The position numbers were made by a program, and so were the translations under genes. From Streptomyces sp. NBC_01306 (GTDB lineage: Bacteria > Actinomycetota > Actinomycetes > Streptomycetales > Streptomycetaceae), in NCBI RefSeq assembly GCF_026340465.1, contig NZ_JAPEPC010000001.1, forward strand, positions 4,574,001-4,638,000: a stretch of DNA of 64,000 nucleotides, read 5' to 3'. Shown one piece after another: positions 1-8,264 of this stretch. The stretch's first letter is position 1. Each line of letters opens with the position of its first letter. The notes under the pieces were generated by a model. That model searched no databases, was not told the DNA's origin, and saw only the letters and a program-made list of their open reading frames with translations.

Positions 1-150
1 GATGTCCCGGGGGTCCAGCTCGGGGACCTTGGCGAGGGCGGCCTGGATGATGGTGGCGGTGAGGTCGTCGGCGCGCAGGTCCTTCAGCGAACCCTTGAAG
101 GCGCGGCCGATGGGGGAGCGGGCGGTTGAGACGATCACGGCTTCGGGCAT
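1..150 (-). CDS. Acetyl-CoA C-acetyltransferase (thiolase), N-terminal fragment
   Basis: The first 50 residues of a thiolase are present; the rest lies off the left edge. Thiolases condense or cleave acyl-CoA and acetyl-CoA through an active-site Cys that is not in this fragment. The start MPEAVIVSTARSPIGRAFKG is the typical FadA/AtoB N-terminus: the VIVSTARSPIG strand-turn is conserved in the family. The ATG at 150 is supported by a GGAG Shine-Dalgarno five bases upstream. The gene reads away from the SGNH hydrolase gene, about 160 bp separate the two, and both are on the minus strand. Assignment to degradative or biosynthetic thiolase is not possible from this piece. Confidence 0.85.
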   Translation of the reverse strand, partial: MPEAVIVSTARSPIGRAFKGSLKDLRADDLTATIIQAALAKVPELDPRDI

Positions 151-310
151 CACGGCTCCATGAGGCTGAGAAAGCGGGCTGGCTGGGCGGTAGTGCTTGG
201 TCCGGCGGCAGTTCTGGTCGGTCTGCGGGGCTGACTGGGAAGTTACCCGGACGTACCGCCGAGGTCACCGGAGAGGGTGTGTGATGCGGGACTCTTTTCT
301 AAGCGACCGC

Positions 311-1558
311 TCAGGATGGTGGCGCGGGGGGCTGCGCAACCCCCGGCTCCCGGCCCGGCCCCGGGTCGGGAGCGACCGGCGGCCTGGGCCCGTGGCGGGG
401 CTCCCCGGGTGGCGCGGCGTGGGCCGTTCCGGGCGGCTGGGTTTCGGACGACCGGGTTCCGGATGACCCAGTTCCGGGCGGCTGCTTTTCGGGCGGCCGG
501 GTGTCGGACGACGGGGTGTGGGAGGGCTGGGTTTCGGACGACCGGGTGTCGGACGACTGCGTTTCGGACGACTGCGTTTCGGAGGACTCCGGCAGGCGCC
601 GCCGCCTGCGGTGCTTCAGCAGGGCCCAGGGCGCGCGGGCGCCCGTGACCTCGGTGCCCGCCTCGGACGCGGCGGCCGACGCGGCCTTGGCCACCGGCAG
701 CATGTCCTCGTCGCGGGTGGCGTCCAGGTGATCGGTCTCCGGCCACAGGCCCAGTACCGCGCAGAGCGTGGGCAGCACCGCCATCGCGGCCGTCGCATAC
801 CCCTCGGCCGATGGGTGGTAGTTGTCCGGGCCGAACAGCTCCCGGGGGTTCGCCGCGAACTCCGGGCCCAGCATCTCGCCGAGCGACACCGTCCGCCCGC
901 CCTGTTCGACCACCCCGATCGTCTGGGCCGCCGCCAATTGCCGGGAGACCCGCCGGGCCAGCCACCGCAGCGGCTGGTAGACGGGCTCGACCGTGCCCAG
1001 GTCGGGGCAGGTCCCGACGACGACCTCGGCCCCCGCCGTCCGCAGCCTGCGGACCGAGGTCGCAAGATGGCGTACGGACTGCGTGGCCGGCATCCGGTGG
1101 GTCACGTCGTTCGCGCCGATCATGATCACGCAGACCTCGGGCAGTCGCGCGGGATCGGCGAGCACCAGCCCCACCTGCCGGTCCAGATCGTCCGACATCG
1201 CACCCGGCAGCGCGACGTTCCGCAGATCCACCGGCCGCTCGGCCACCGCGGCGAGACCGGAGGCCAGCAGCGCGGCCGGGGTCTGGCCCGCCCGCCGTAC
1301 GCCCTGGCCCGCCGCCGTCGAGTCGCCGAGCATCGCCAGCCGTAACGGCTCCAGGTGCCCCGTGCGGCCCGCGAACGCCAGCCCGTACCGCCCGTCCGCG
1401 CTCGGCGCCTGAGGGGCCCGCCCACCGCCCACGGAGCGTTTCGCCAGCTGGACCTCCGCCAGCACCACCCCCACCGCGGCCGCTCCTACCAGCCCGATGC
1501 TTCCGCCTCCGTACGCCGCGCCCGCGGCGATCCGTCGCGCCACCCTCGCCCTCGACAC
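311..1558 (-). CDS. Secreted or membrane-anchored SGNH/GDSL hydrolase
   Basis: This 415-aa protein is a predicted SGNH-fold esterase/lipase. A hydrophobic segment at residues 14-36 is a signal anchor. The catalytic blocks are visible: LGDST with Ser80 (block I), GAND at 148-151 (block III), and the C-terminal DNYH with Asp245 and His248 (block V). Residues 325-377 form a low-complexity tail of five-residue units (SSETQ, SSDTR, PPEKQ) encoded by 15-bp tandem repeats. The GTG at 1558 is chosen because GAGGAGG lies just upstream; longer readings would enter the divergent cbs gene. The substrate is unknown. The gene sits head to head with cystathionine beta-synthase. Confidence 0.85.
   Translation of the reverse strand: MSRARVARRIAAGAAYGGGSIGLVGAAAVGVVLAEVQLAKRSVGGGRAPQAPSADGRYGLAFAGRTGHLEPLRLAMLGDSTAAGQGVRRAGQTPAALLASGLAAVAERPVDLRNVALPGAMSDDLDRQVGLVLADPARLPEVCVIMIGANDVTHRMPATQSVRHLATSVRRLRTAGAEVVVGTCPDLGTVEPVYQPLRWLARRVSRQLAAAQTIGVVEQGGRTVSLGEMLGPEFAANPRELFGPDNYHPSAEGYATAAMAVLPTLCAVLGLWPETDHLDATRDEDMLPVAKAASAAASEAGTEVTGARAPWALLKHRRRRRLPESSETQSSETQSSDTRSSETQPSHTPSSDTRPPEKQPPGTGSSGTRSSETQPPGTAHAAPPGEPRHGPRPPVAPDPGPGREPGVAQPPAPPS
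430..590 (-). repeat. 15-bp coding tandem repeats in the SGNH hydrolase tail
   Basis: Consecutive 15-bp units (plus-strand core TCGGACGACTGCGTT and variants) encode a tail of five-residue repeats such as SSETQ. The period is an exact multiple of three, so copy-number change preserves the frame. Confidence 0.85.
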
Positions 1559-1659
1559 TGCCACCTCCTCATAGCCGTACACGTGCCAGGCGGTGTCCGG
1601 CCGGCCAAGCCGCACATCACCTAACTGCCCGTACACCGGTGCTGCCCAATCTTGTCCAA

Positions 1660-1672
1660 TACGCTGACCGCC
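1660..1672 (+). promoter_or_regulatory. Putative leaderless promoter -10 for cbs
   Basis: TACGCT at 1660-1665 lies exactly 7 nt upstream of the ATG at 1673, and no Shine-Dalgarno is present. This TANNNT-N7-start layout is characteristic of leaderless actinobacterial transcripts; here it is a sequence-based prediction. Confidence 0.5.
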
Positions 1673-3067
1673 ATGGTGCAATTCCACGACTCGATGATCA
1701 GCCTCGTCGGCAACACCCCGTTGGTGAGGCTCAACAATGTGACCGAAGGGATCAGGGCGACCGTCCTGGCCAAGGTCGAATACTTCAACCCCGGCGGTTC
1801 TGTGAAGGACCGTATCGCCGTGCGCATGATCGAGGCGGCGGAGCAGAGCGGTGAGCTGCTGCCCGGCGGCACGATCGTGGAGCCGACCAGTGGGAACACT
1901 GGTGTCGGGCTGGCGATCGTGGCTCAGCAGAAGGGCTACAAGTGCATCTTCGTCTGCCCGGACAAGGTGTCAACGGACAAGATCAACGTGCTGCGGGCGT
2001 ACGGGGCCGATGTCGTCGTCTGCCCCACCGCGGTCGACCCCGACCACCCCGACTCGTACTACAACGTCTCCGACCGCCTGGTCAGGGAAACCCCGGGTGC
2101 GTGGAAGCCCGACCAGTACAGCAACCCCAACAACCCGCGCTCGCACTACGAGACCACGGGCCCCGAGCTGTGGGAGCAGACGGAGGGGCGGATCACCCAC
2201 TTCGTCGCGGGCGTCGGCACGGGCGGCACGATCAGCGGGACCGGCCGGTACCTCAAGGACGTGTCCGACGGCCGGGTCGAGGTCATCGGCGCCGACCCGG
2301 AGGGCTCCGTGTACTCGGGCGGCTCGGGGCGGCCCTATCTCGTCGAGGGCGTCGGTGAGGACTTCTGGCCTTCCGCGTACGACAGGACGGTGACCGACGG
2401 CATCGTCGCCGTGTCCGACAAGGACTCCTTCCAGATGACGCGCAGGCTCGCCAAGGAGGAGGGCCTGCTGGTCGGCGGCTCCTGCGGGATGGCGGTCGTG
2501 GCGGCGCTGCGGGTGGCCGAGGACCTCGGACCCGACGACATCGTCGTCGTGCTGCTGCCGGACAGCGGACGCGGCTACCTCTCGAAGATCTTCAACGACG
2601 AGTGGATGAACGACTACGGGTTCCTGGAGCAGCCCGGCACCGAGCCGCGCGTCTCCGATGTGCTGCTCGGCAAGGAGGACGGCATCCCTCACCTGGTGCA
2701 TATGCACCCGGAGGAGACCGTCGGCGAAGCGATCGACGTGCTGCGCGAGTACGGCGTGTCCCAGATGCCCATCGTGAAGCCGGGGGCCGGGCACCCGGAC
2801 GTGATGGCCGCCGAGGTCATCGGCTCGGTGGTGGAGCGCGAGCTGCTCGACGCGCTGTTCACCCAGCGGGCCTCGCTGGGCGACGCGCTGGAGAAGCACA
2901 TGTCCTCGCCGCTTCCGCTGGTCGGCTCGGGCGAGCCGGTCGCCGACCTGATGGCCGTCCTGGGCAAGGCGGACGCGGCGATCGTGCTGGTGGAGGGGAA
3001 GCCGACGGGTGTGGTCAGCCGCCAGGACCTGCTGAGCTATCTGGCACGCAACGCCGAGGCCCGCTGA
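1673..3067 (+). CDS. cbs: Cystathionine beta-synthase with C-terminal CBS pair
   Basis: This 464-aa PLP enzyme condenses serine with homocysteine to cystathionine, the first step of transsulfuration. The fold-type II synthase domain fills residues 1-320: GGSVKDRI carries the PLP Lys45, TSGNTG at 72-77 binds the cofactor phosphate side, and GVGTGGTISGTG is the glycine-rich loop. A pair of CBS regulatory repeats follows (about 335-460, ending VVSRQDLLSYL). This domain pair separates it from O-acetylserine sulfhydrylase (CysK), which lacks it. A TTG at 1652 could extend the protein by seven residues, but the ATG at 1673 matches the family start and a leaderless -10. Confidence 0.93.
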   Translation: MVQFHDSMISLVGNTPLVRLNNVTEGIRATVLAKVEYFNPGGSVKDRIAVRMIEAAEQSGELLPGGTIVEPTSGNTGVGLAIVAQQKGYKCIFVCPDKVSTDKINVLRAYGADVVVCPTAVDPDHPDSYYNVSDRLVRETPGAWKPDQYSNPNNPRSHYETTGPELWEQTEGRITHFVAGVGTGGTISGTGRYLKDVSDGRVEVIGADPEGSVYSGGSGRPYLVEGVGEDFWPSAYDRTVTDGIVAVSDKDSFQMTRRLAKEEGLLVGGSCGMAVVAALRVAEDLGPDDIVVVLLPDSGRGYLSKIFNDEWMNDYGFLEQPGTEPRVSDVLLGKEDGIPHLVHMHPEETVGEAIDVLREYGVSQMPIVKPGAGHPDVMAAEVIGSVVERELLDALFTQRASLGDALEKHMSSPLPLVGSGEPVADLMAVLGKADAAIVLVEGKPTGVVSRQDLLSYLARNAEAR

Positions 3068-3513
3068 GGATCGCGGAGGGCCGCTGATCCGGTGGTCGCG
3101 GGCGGGATTCGCCCAAGTGGTACACGGGTGACACGCCCGCGCAGCACCGTCTTAACACTGCTGCGGCAGATTGGTGGGTGCCGGCAGGGAGACCCGCCGG
3201 CACCACGATCGGCGTCACGGACCTCCGGAGCGGCTCCCGGCCTCCAGGACGCCATGGACGCGGCACCCCGGCCCTGACCCGGACCCGCGTCCCTCGCGGG
3301 GACCGCTGTCGTCCCGGCCCCCGGTCCGCCGGGGGTGCGGCGGCCCCCGCGATCACCCTGCTACGGCGGCCGGCTGCCGTACCAGGCCGTGAGGGGCACG
3401 GCGCACGGCGACCGGACCCGCGGTCAGCCCGGCCTGCGGCAGTCCTCGCACGACCGGGCCAGCGTCAGCCCGGCCAGTGTCTGTCAGTCCGACCCGCGTC
3501 GGTCCGAACCGCG
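3068..3513. other. Non-coding interval between cbs and a small membrane protein gene
   Basis: Both flanking genes end here (convergent). The interval holds a near-repeat of the cbs 3' end at 3074-3087, a strong hairpin at 3177-3204, and 15-bp repeats that run into the minus-strand stop at 3514. I see no convincing gene. Confidence 0.6.
3177..3204. terminator. Hairpin terminator between convergent genes
   Basis: GGTGCCGGC (3177-3185) pairs perfectly with GCCGGCACC (3196-3204) across a 10-nt loop. There is no U-tract, which is common for Streptomyces terminators. It lies downstream of cbs. Confidence 0.6.
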
Positions 3514-3519
3514 TCAGTC
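3475..3519 (-). repeat. Three 15-bp repeats containing the stop codon of the upstream minus-strand gene
   Basis: Reading the minus strand, the units are GACTGACGCGGTTCG (3505-3519), GACCGACGCGGGTCG (3490-3504) and GACTGACAGACACTG (3475-3489). The gene's TGA stop is in unit 1, is CGA in unit 2 and is TGA again in unit 3, all in the same frame. Confidence 0.85.
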
Positions 3520-3957
3520 CTCCCAGTCGGATTCGGACGAGGACTTCGAGCGGTGACGCAGACCCTGGAACAGGCCGCCGTCGCGCGCGGCGTGGACCAT
3601 GTTGACCCCCGCGATCCCCGCCCAGGTGACGATGAGGCCCGCCAGGCCCGCGTTCACCACGCCGATCGCGGACAGCGGGACGGCCAGGATCATCGTGACG
3701 ATCCCGAACCCGAACCGCTCGCCGAACCCGCTCTCGGGCTGCTGCGGCCGGCTGCCGCCCCGGGCGACGACCATCTGCTGTTCGGCCATCTGCCGGCGCA
3801 TCCGCCGGTCCACCGTGCTGTCGAGCCGCTGCTCGACCTTCTCCAGGAACGATTCGACCAGGGCCGAGTCGTAATCCTCGCCCAGGTCCCTGCGGGCGTG
3901 CAGGGCGGCGTCGAGTTCCTTCTTCAACTCCGGGTCGCTGGCTTCCATGGTGTCCAC
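3514..3957 (-). CDS. Conserved two-helix membrane protein of unknown function
   Basis: This 147-aa protein has a charged, probably coiled-coil N-terminal half (residues 8-60, including SFLEKVEQRLDSTVDRRMRR) and two hydrophobic helices at about 82-100 and 104-122 (GIVTMILAVPLSAIG and AGLAGLIVTWAGIAGVNMVH). A Ser/Asp/Glu-rich tail follows. The first start is GTG 3957, and ATG 3948 is an equally plausible alternative; neither has a clear ribosome-binding site. It resembles small uncharacterised actinobacterial membrane proteins. I assign no function. Its stop codon lies in a 15-bp tandem repeat. Confidence 0.75.
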   Translation of the reverse strand: MDTMEASDPELKKELDAALHARRDLGEDYDSALVESFLEKVEQRLDSTVDRRMRRQMAEQQMVVARGGSRPQQPESGFGERFGFGIVTMILAVPLSAIGVVNAGLAGLIVTWAGIAGVNMVHAARDGGLFQGLRHRSKSSSESDWED

Positions 3958-4044
3958 GGTACGAACCCGGAGCGCGGGGAGCAGTGGGGCTAACCCCCCA
4001 ATTCAGTGGGGGTACTCCCACCCACCGCGCCGTCCTGCCCCGCC

Positions 4045-5466
4045 CTACGGGGACGGCACCTGCTCCGGTACGGGCTCGGCGGCCGGCGCCAGGATGGTGG
4101 CCGCCGGGATGTGCGAGGTGTTCCGCCGCGCCAGGATCCAGTACAGCGCCGCCGGGACCACCAGCCCCACGATCCAGGAGATGTCGGCGCCGCCGAGGTG
4201 GCTGACCACCGGTCCGGTGTAGAAGGACGTGGCCAGGAAGGGGAACTGGGCCACCAGACCGATCCCGTAGACCACCAGGGCGTCCCAGCGCCAGGCGCCG
4301 TAGCGGCCCTTCGGGTCGGAGAGGGCCGGGATGTCGTAGCGCTCGCGGGAGACCAGGTAGTAGTCGACCAGGTTGATCGCGGACCACGGCGTGAAGAAGG
4401 CCAGCAGGAAGAGCAGGAAGTCCTTGAAGGAGTCGAGGAAGCTGTCCTTGCCGGCCAGGGCCACCACCGTGCCGGCGACCATGATGATCAGGATGTAGAG
4501 CGTGCGGCCGCGCGTGGTGAGGGTCTTCTGGCCGCGGAAGCCGCTGATGCTCGTCACCATCGACATGAAGCCGCCGTAGGTGTTGAGCACGTTGATCGTG
4601 AGCTTGCCCAGCGCGATGACGAAGTACAGGACCGAGGCCATCAGACCGGTGCCGCCGAGGCCGACCACGTAACCGACCTGGCTGTTCAGGAAGGCGTCGC
4701 CCGCTGTGGCCGCCACCAGGACGCCGAAGGTCATCGACCACTGCGAGCCGAGCGTCGTGCCGCCGAGCGTCCACCAGAAGGTGGCGCGGCCGCTCGTCGT
4801 ACGGGGCAGATAGCGCGAGTAGTCCGCCACGTACGGGCCGAACGCCAGCTGCCAGGAGGCCGAGAGCGAGACCGCGAGCAGGAACAGCGGGAACGAGAAG
4901 CTGTGGTCGTGCAGGACCGTGCCCAGGTCGATGCGGTCGAGCAGCCGGATACCCAGGTAGATGAAGGCGATGGCACAGATGACGCTCGCCACCCGGCCGA
5001 GCGTGTGGATGACCCGGTAGCCGATGACGGCCATCGCCGCGGTGATCACGGCGAAGATGACGATGCCAGGGGTGTCGCCGAGGTGGGTCAGCTTGCCCAC
5101 CGCCTGGCCCGCCAGGACGGTGCCGCTGGCGAAGAACCCGACGTACATCAGGATCACCAGGGCCAGCGGGACCACCGCGCCCTTGACCCCGAACTGCGCA
5201 CGGGACGAGATCATCTGGGGCAGTCCGAGCCGTGGGCCCTGCGCCGAGTGGAGGGCCATCACGGTCCCGCCGAGCAGATTGCCGAGCAGCAGCCCGACGA
5301 TCGACCAGAGCGCGCCGCCGCCGAAGACCACGGCGAGCGCGCCGGTCACGACCGCGGTGATATGCAGGTTCGCGCCCACCCAGAGGGTGAACTGCGAGAA
5401 GGCGCTGCCGTGGCGCTCCTCGTCGGGGACGACATCGATCGACCGCTGTTCCACCAGGCCTGCCAC
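4045..5466 (-). CDS. NCS1 family nucleobase:cation symporter (cytosine/purine permease)
   Basis: This 473-aa integral membrane protein has about 12 hydrophobic segments, as expected for NCS1 transporters of cytosine, purines, uracil, allantoin or thiamine. The family N-terminus is recognisable: the helix-1 region FTLWVGANLHI, then LGNLLGGTVMALHSAQGPRLGLPQ with the conserved Gly-rich break, and the SRAQFG motif. The mid-protein WQLAFGPYVADYSRYLP is also typical. The start GTG 5466 has GGGAGG seven bases upstream. The neighbouring amidohydrolase and cupin genes on the same strand suggest import linked to catabolism, but the substrate cannot be named. Confidence 0.88.
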   Translation of the reverse strand: MAGLVEQRSIDVVPDEERHGSAFSQFTLWVGANLHITAVVTGALAVVFGGGALWSIVGLLLGNLLGGTVMALHSAQGPRLGLPQMISSRAQFGVKGAVVPLALVILMYVGFFASGTVLAGQAVGKLTHLGDTPGIVIFAVITAAMAVIGYRVIHTLGRVASVICAIAFIYLGIRLLDRIDLGTVLHDHSFSFPLFLLAVSLSASWQLAFGPYVADYSRYLPRTTSGRATFWWTLGGTTLGSQWSMTFGVLVAATAGDAFLNSQVGYVVGLGGTGLMASVLYFVIALGKLTINVLNTYGGFMSMVTSISGFRGQKTLTTRGRTLYILIIMVAGTVVALAGKDSFLDSFKDFLLFLLAFFTPWSAINLVDYYLVSRERYDIPALSDPKGRYGAWRWDALVVYGIGLVAQFPFLATSFYTGPVVSHLGGADISWIVGLVVPAALYWILARRNTSHIPAATILAPAAEPVPEQVPSP

Positions 5467-5625
5467 TGGACGGCCTCCCTCTCACCACTGCGCTGTCATC
5501 ACGGCGCTGCCATCGCTGGCCGGGTGTGTACCGACCGACGTTGTATCGATCTATGCAGACTGTGCCGTGATGAATGGAAGGTCAATAGGTCCAGGCGAAT
5601 TAGTGCAGGTTGGTTAGCTGATTCT

Positions 5626-6129
5626 TCAGGCGGCGGGACTGTCCATTGGGCGTAGTTCGTCCGCATATGAGACAGAAATCCGGCGCATCAGACCGTCGTC
5701 GCTGATGTCGTACTGGCCGAGCCGCCAGAGCGGTGGCGAGTACGCGTGGATCGAGACCGCGTCGTCCGTCGCCCCGGTCAGGCGGTGGATGTGGTCCGGA
5801 CCGAAGCAGAAGGAGGCGTCCGCGCCGACGGCTGTCGCGAGGTGCTTGCCGCCGATGCGCGGATTCGACTCGGTCAGCACGCCCTGGACCACCCGGACCG
5901 CGCCGGACGAGATGTCGTGGTCGTGCCAGCCGGTGTCGTTCTGCCGGGTCCAGCAGAGCAGCCAGATGTCGACGTACTCGTCGCGGTGCAGCGAGGCGTA
6001 GTGCCGGTCGGTGTCCGAGAAGGCGACCTCGGAGCGCCAGAGCTCCGGGCGGGTGGCCAAGTCGTCGACAAGTGCCCGGAGTTCACGCTTGTCGAGATTG
6101 CGGTCGGGCAGCGCGGCGTCGTACGTCAC
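5626..6129 (-). CDS. Cysteine dioxygenase-family cupin protein
   Basis: This 167-aa cupin is in the cysteine dioxygenase/thiol dioxygenase superfamily. The metal-binding HxH lies in WHDHDISSGAVRVVQG, with a downstream third His in FGPDHIHRLTG. Authentic Cys dioxygenases oxidise cysteine to cysteine sulfinate at a three-His iron site. Substrate identity here is not proven. The start is GTG 6129, overlapping the stop of the upstream amidohydrolase by GTGA, with GGAAGGAG as ribosome-binding site inside that gene; the two are therefore translationally coupled. A second, divergent family member is encoded at 59452-60012. Confidence 0.75.
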   Translation of the reverse strand: MTYDAALPDRNLDKRELRALVDDLATRPELWRSEVAFSDTDRHYASLHRDEYVDIWLLCWTRQNDTGWHDHDISSGAVRVVQGVLTESNPRIGGKHLATAVGADASFCFGPDHIHRLTGATDDAVSIHAYSPPLWRLGQYDISDDGLMRRISVSYADELRPMDSPAA

Positions 6130-7022
6130 GGGGTTGCTCCTTCCAGGAGGTGGGCGGGGTTGGCGGCGCGGAGCGCGTGGACGGCCGCTTCGGCGCCGAG
6201 GTCGGGGATCACTGGGCGGGCGTACGGACGGTCGCTGCCGGTCACGACCACGTCGATGCCGACCGCTCGGACCAGGGCGTCCACCGCCCGGGTGCCGTAC
6301 GAGGAGGTCTCGTAGAAGGCGTTGGAATCGACCTGGCCCCGGCCGCCGCCCCGGGCCGCGAGCCGCTCGCCGTGCAGCGGGGCGAGGCCCGCGAGGGCGG
6401 CGAAGCAGACCCGGAGCCGGGGGTGGCGCGGCCGGCCGAACGCACGGAAGGCGAACCAGGAGGCGTGCAGCTGCTGGACGTACGGCACCAGCGCGGGCCA
6501 CCACGGCGGGGTGCCGGGGCCGCTGGGTGCGGCCGCGCCCGGATGGACGAAGAGCGGTTTGCCGGCGCGGGCGAGCGTGTCGAGCAGTGGCGCGCAGTGC
6601 GCCCAGCCGGCCTCGTCGAGCAGTGCGGTGGCGGGCAGTTGGAGCCCCGCGCACCCTCGGTCCAGAGTGCGGCCCAGCGCTTCGGGGTCCGGTGCGACGA
6701 GTCCCGCCGACGCCCAGACGCCGAACGGTGCGGGGAGGGCCAGCGCGCCGTCGTGGAAGGCGGCCAGCAGCGGGTCCGCTTCGGCGGGCGGCAGATATTC
6801 GATACCGAGCGGGCTGGAGAGCGAGACGAGCGCCAGCCCGAGCCCGTCGGCATGGGCGAGCGCGGTGCGGGCCGCGATGTCGTGATCGGCAGGATCGACC
6901 GCGTACGGCGGCTCTCCTTGCAGGTGGAGCGTCCAGCCGTCGAGGTGCGGGGCGGTGGTGCGGGCGCGCAGCAGCTCGGTGAAGGCCGGTGGCCAGAGGT
7001 GCTGGTGGACGTCTACAAGCAA
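6126..7022 (-). CDS. Amidohydrolase-2 family metal-dependent hydrolase
   Basis: This 298-aa TIM-barrel hydrolase begins VDVHQHLWPP, whose HxH is the first metal site of the amidohydrolase-2 family. Further ligands are likely in KPLFVHPG (about residue 170) and VVVTGSDRPYARP (the terminal Asp). The family includes aromatic decarboxylases and lactonases, so the reaction is unassigned. The start codon is TTG at 7022, preceded by AAGGTGA. The gene is first in a two-gene unit with the cupin gene and faces a LacI regulator across the GCGGTTAA array, which suggests control by that repressor. Confidence 0.75.
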   Translation of the reverse strand: MLVDVHQHLWPPAFTELLRARTTAPHLDGWTLHLQGEPPYAVDPADHDIAARTALAHADGLGLALVSLSSPLGIEYLPPAEADPLLAAFHDGALALPAPFGVWASAGLVAPDPEALGRTLDRGCAGLQLPATALLDEAGWAHCAPLLDTLARAGKPLFVHPGAAAPSGPGTPPWWPALVPYVQQLHASWFAFRAFGRPRHPRLRVCFAALAGLAPLHGERLAARGGGRGQVDSNAFYETSSYGTRAVDALVRAVGIDVVVTGSDRPYARPVIPDLGAEAAVHALRAANPAHLLEGATP

Positions 7023-7033
7023 GATTCACCTTT

Positions 7034-7076
7034 GCGTTAAGCGGTTAACTGATGCGGTTAAGTGAAGCGGTTAACC
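7034..7076. promoter_or_regulatory. GCGGTTAA array: candidate operator for the LacI regulator
   Basis: GCGGTTAA occurs at 7041, 7054 and 7067, exactly 13 bp apart, and a degenerate GCGTTAA lies at 7034. The first copies form the palindrome GTTAA-GCGG-TTAAC (7036-7049). The array sits between the divergent amidohydrolase and lacI-type genes. Confidence 0.6.
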
Positions 7077-7240
7077 GAGTGGTGTGTCAAGGCTGGCTGT
7101 CAAGGCTGGGTGTATGCCTGGGTGTATGGCTGGGTGTGCTGGGCCGGCGCCGGTCGGGCCGGGCGGGGCCGGGAAGACCCGGTCGCGGGTCTGCGCAATG
7201 GCGCGGCGGGCTGTCGGGGGTGGCCGGTAGGCTTCCCGTC

Positions 7241-8257
7241 ATGGCCAGGCCGAGCAAGCGCACCACCCTCCGCGAGGTGGCAGAGGCCACCGGCCTCTCC
7301 ACTGCCGCCGTCTCGTACGCCCTGCGTGGCAAGCAGGTCTCCAAGGAGACCGAGGAGCGGGTCCGCAAGGCCGCGGCCGAGCTGGGGTACGAGGCGGATC
7401 CCATCGCCCGCGCCCTCGCCAGCGGCCGTACGAGCATGGTCGGCGTCCTCGCGGGCGACCTCCAGGACCTCTGGCAGCAGCAGCTGATGGCGGCGATAGG
7501 GCGCGAACTCCTGGCGGGTGACCGCTATGCGCTGATCCTCGACGCGGGCGGCGATCCCGCACGGGAGCTGGTCCTCGCCAAGCAACTCCGCGACCAGCGG
7601 GTGGACGGTCTGCTCGTCTCGCCGGTCGACCCATCGGCCGAGGGCTGGTCGAAGATCGCCGAGGCGGTGCCGGTGGTCTCCATCGGTGACTCGCTCCAGC
7701 AGGCCAGGACCGCCGGGGAGGTGCTCTTCGACAACCGCGCCGGGATCGACGCGGTGCTGGCGTATCTGGGCGGGCTCGGGCACCGGCGCGTGACGGTGCT
7801 GACCCCGACGGGGCCCAGCACCCCCGACCGCCCCGCCGACGTCTATGTGCGCGAGGCGGCGGACCGGCTCGGCCTCGACGTCGAAGTGGTGCCGTGTGCC
7901 CAGGAGTTGGGCGAGGCGACCGGGGTCGCGCGCGGGGTGGTGGGCGGCCGCTCCACCGCGGTCTTCTGCTTCTCGGACTCGATCGCGTACGGCGTGTACG
8001 CGGCGGCCGCCGAAGCGGGCCTGGCGATCGGCCGGGACCTGTCGGTGGTCGGCTTCGACGACCACCCGGTCTCCCGGGTCCTGACGCCCGCGCTGACGAC
8101 CCTGGACTGGGGCCTCGCGGAGATCGCGGCGGAGGCGGCGCGGCTGGCTGTGGCAGCGATCGAGGGGCGGCGGGTGCGGCGCAAGCGGATTCTGTGTGCG
8201 CCGCGGCTGGTGGAGCGCGGGTCCGCCGCGGGGGCGCTGCCCCCGGGCCCGGCTTGA
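7241..8257 (+). CDS. LacI family transcriptional regulator
   Basis: This 338-aa repressor has an N-terminal helix-turn-helix (TLREVAEATGLSTAAVSYAL, residues 8-27) with the hinge-like RVRKAAAELGYEADPIARAL. A periplasmic-binding-protein-like effector domain follows at 60-335, including the typical SVVGFDDHPVSRVLTPALTT segment. The ATG at 7241 is chosen because the helix-turn-helix starts directly after it; a longer reading from 7052 would begin inside the repeat array. It probably controls the divergent amidohydrolase-cupin genes and itself. The effector is unknown. Confidence 0.88.
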   Translation: MARPSKRTTLREVAEATGLSTAAVSYALRGKQVSKETEERVRKAAAELGYEADPIARALASGRTSMVGVLAGDLQDLWQQQLMAAIGRELLAGDRYALILDAGGDPARELVLAKQLRDQRVDGLLVSPVDPSAEGWSKIAEAVPVVSIGDSLQQARTAGEVLFDNRAGIDAVLAYLGGLGHRRVTVLTPTGPSTPDRPADVYVREAADRLGLDVEVVPCAQELGEATGVARGVVGGRSTAVFCFSDSIAYGVYAAAAEAGLAIGRDLSVVGFDDHPVSRVLTPALTTLDWGLAEIAAEAARLAVAAIEGRRVRRKRILCAPRLVERGSAAGALPPGPA

Positions 8258-8264
8258 GTGTGGC

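Noticed and set aside
3068..3513. Riboswitch or tRNA downstream of cbs
   Set aside because: Only a simple hairpin and direct repeats are present; no cloverleaf or conserved riboswitch core was found.
3989..4024. Another copy of the 8265/40709 palindromic element
   Set aside because: A GTGGG-CCCAC hairpin is present, but it lacks the GCTACCGCTGGGAGG core, so it is not the same family.
3353..5488. 711-codon minus-strand open frame overlapping the NCS1 permease
   Set aside because: It is a frame-shifted shadow of the permease and the small membrane protein gene; the composition is Arg/Gly/Pro-rich with no family resemblance.
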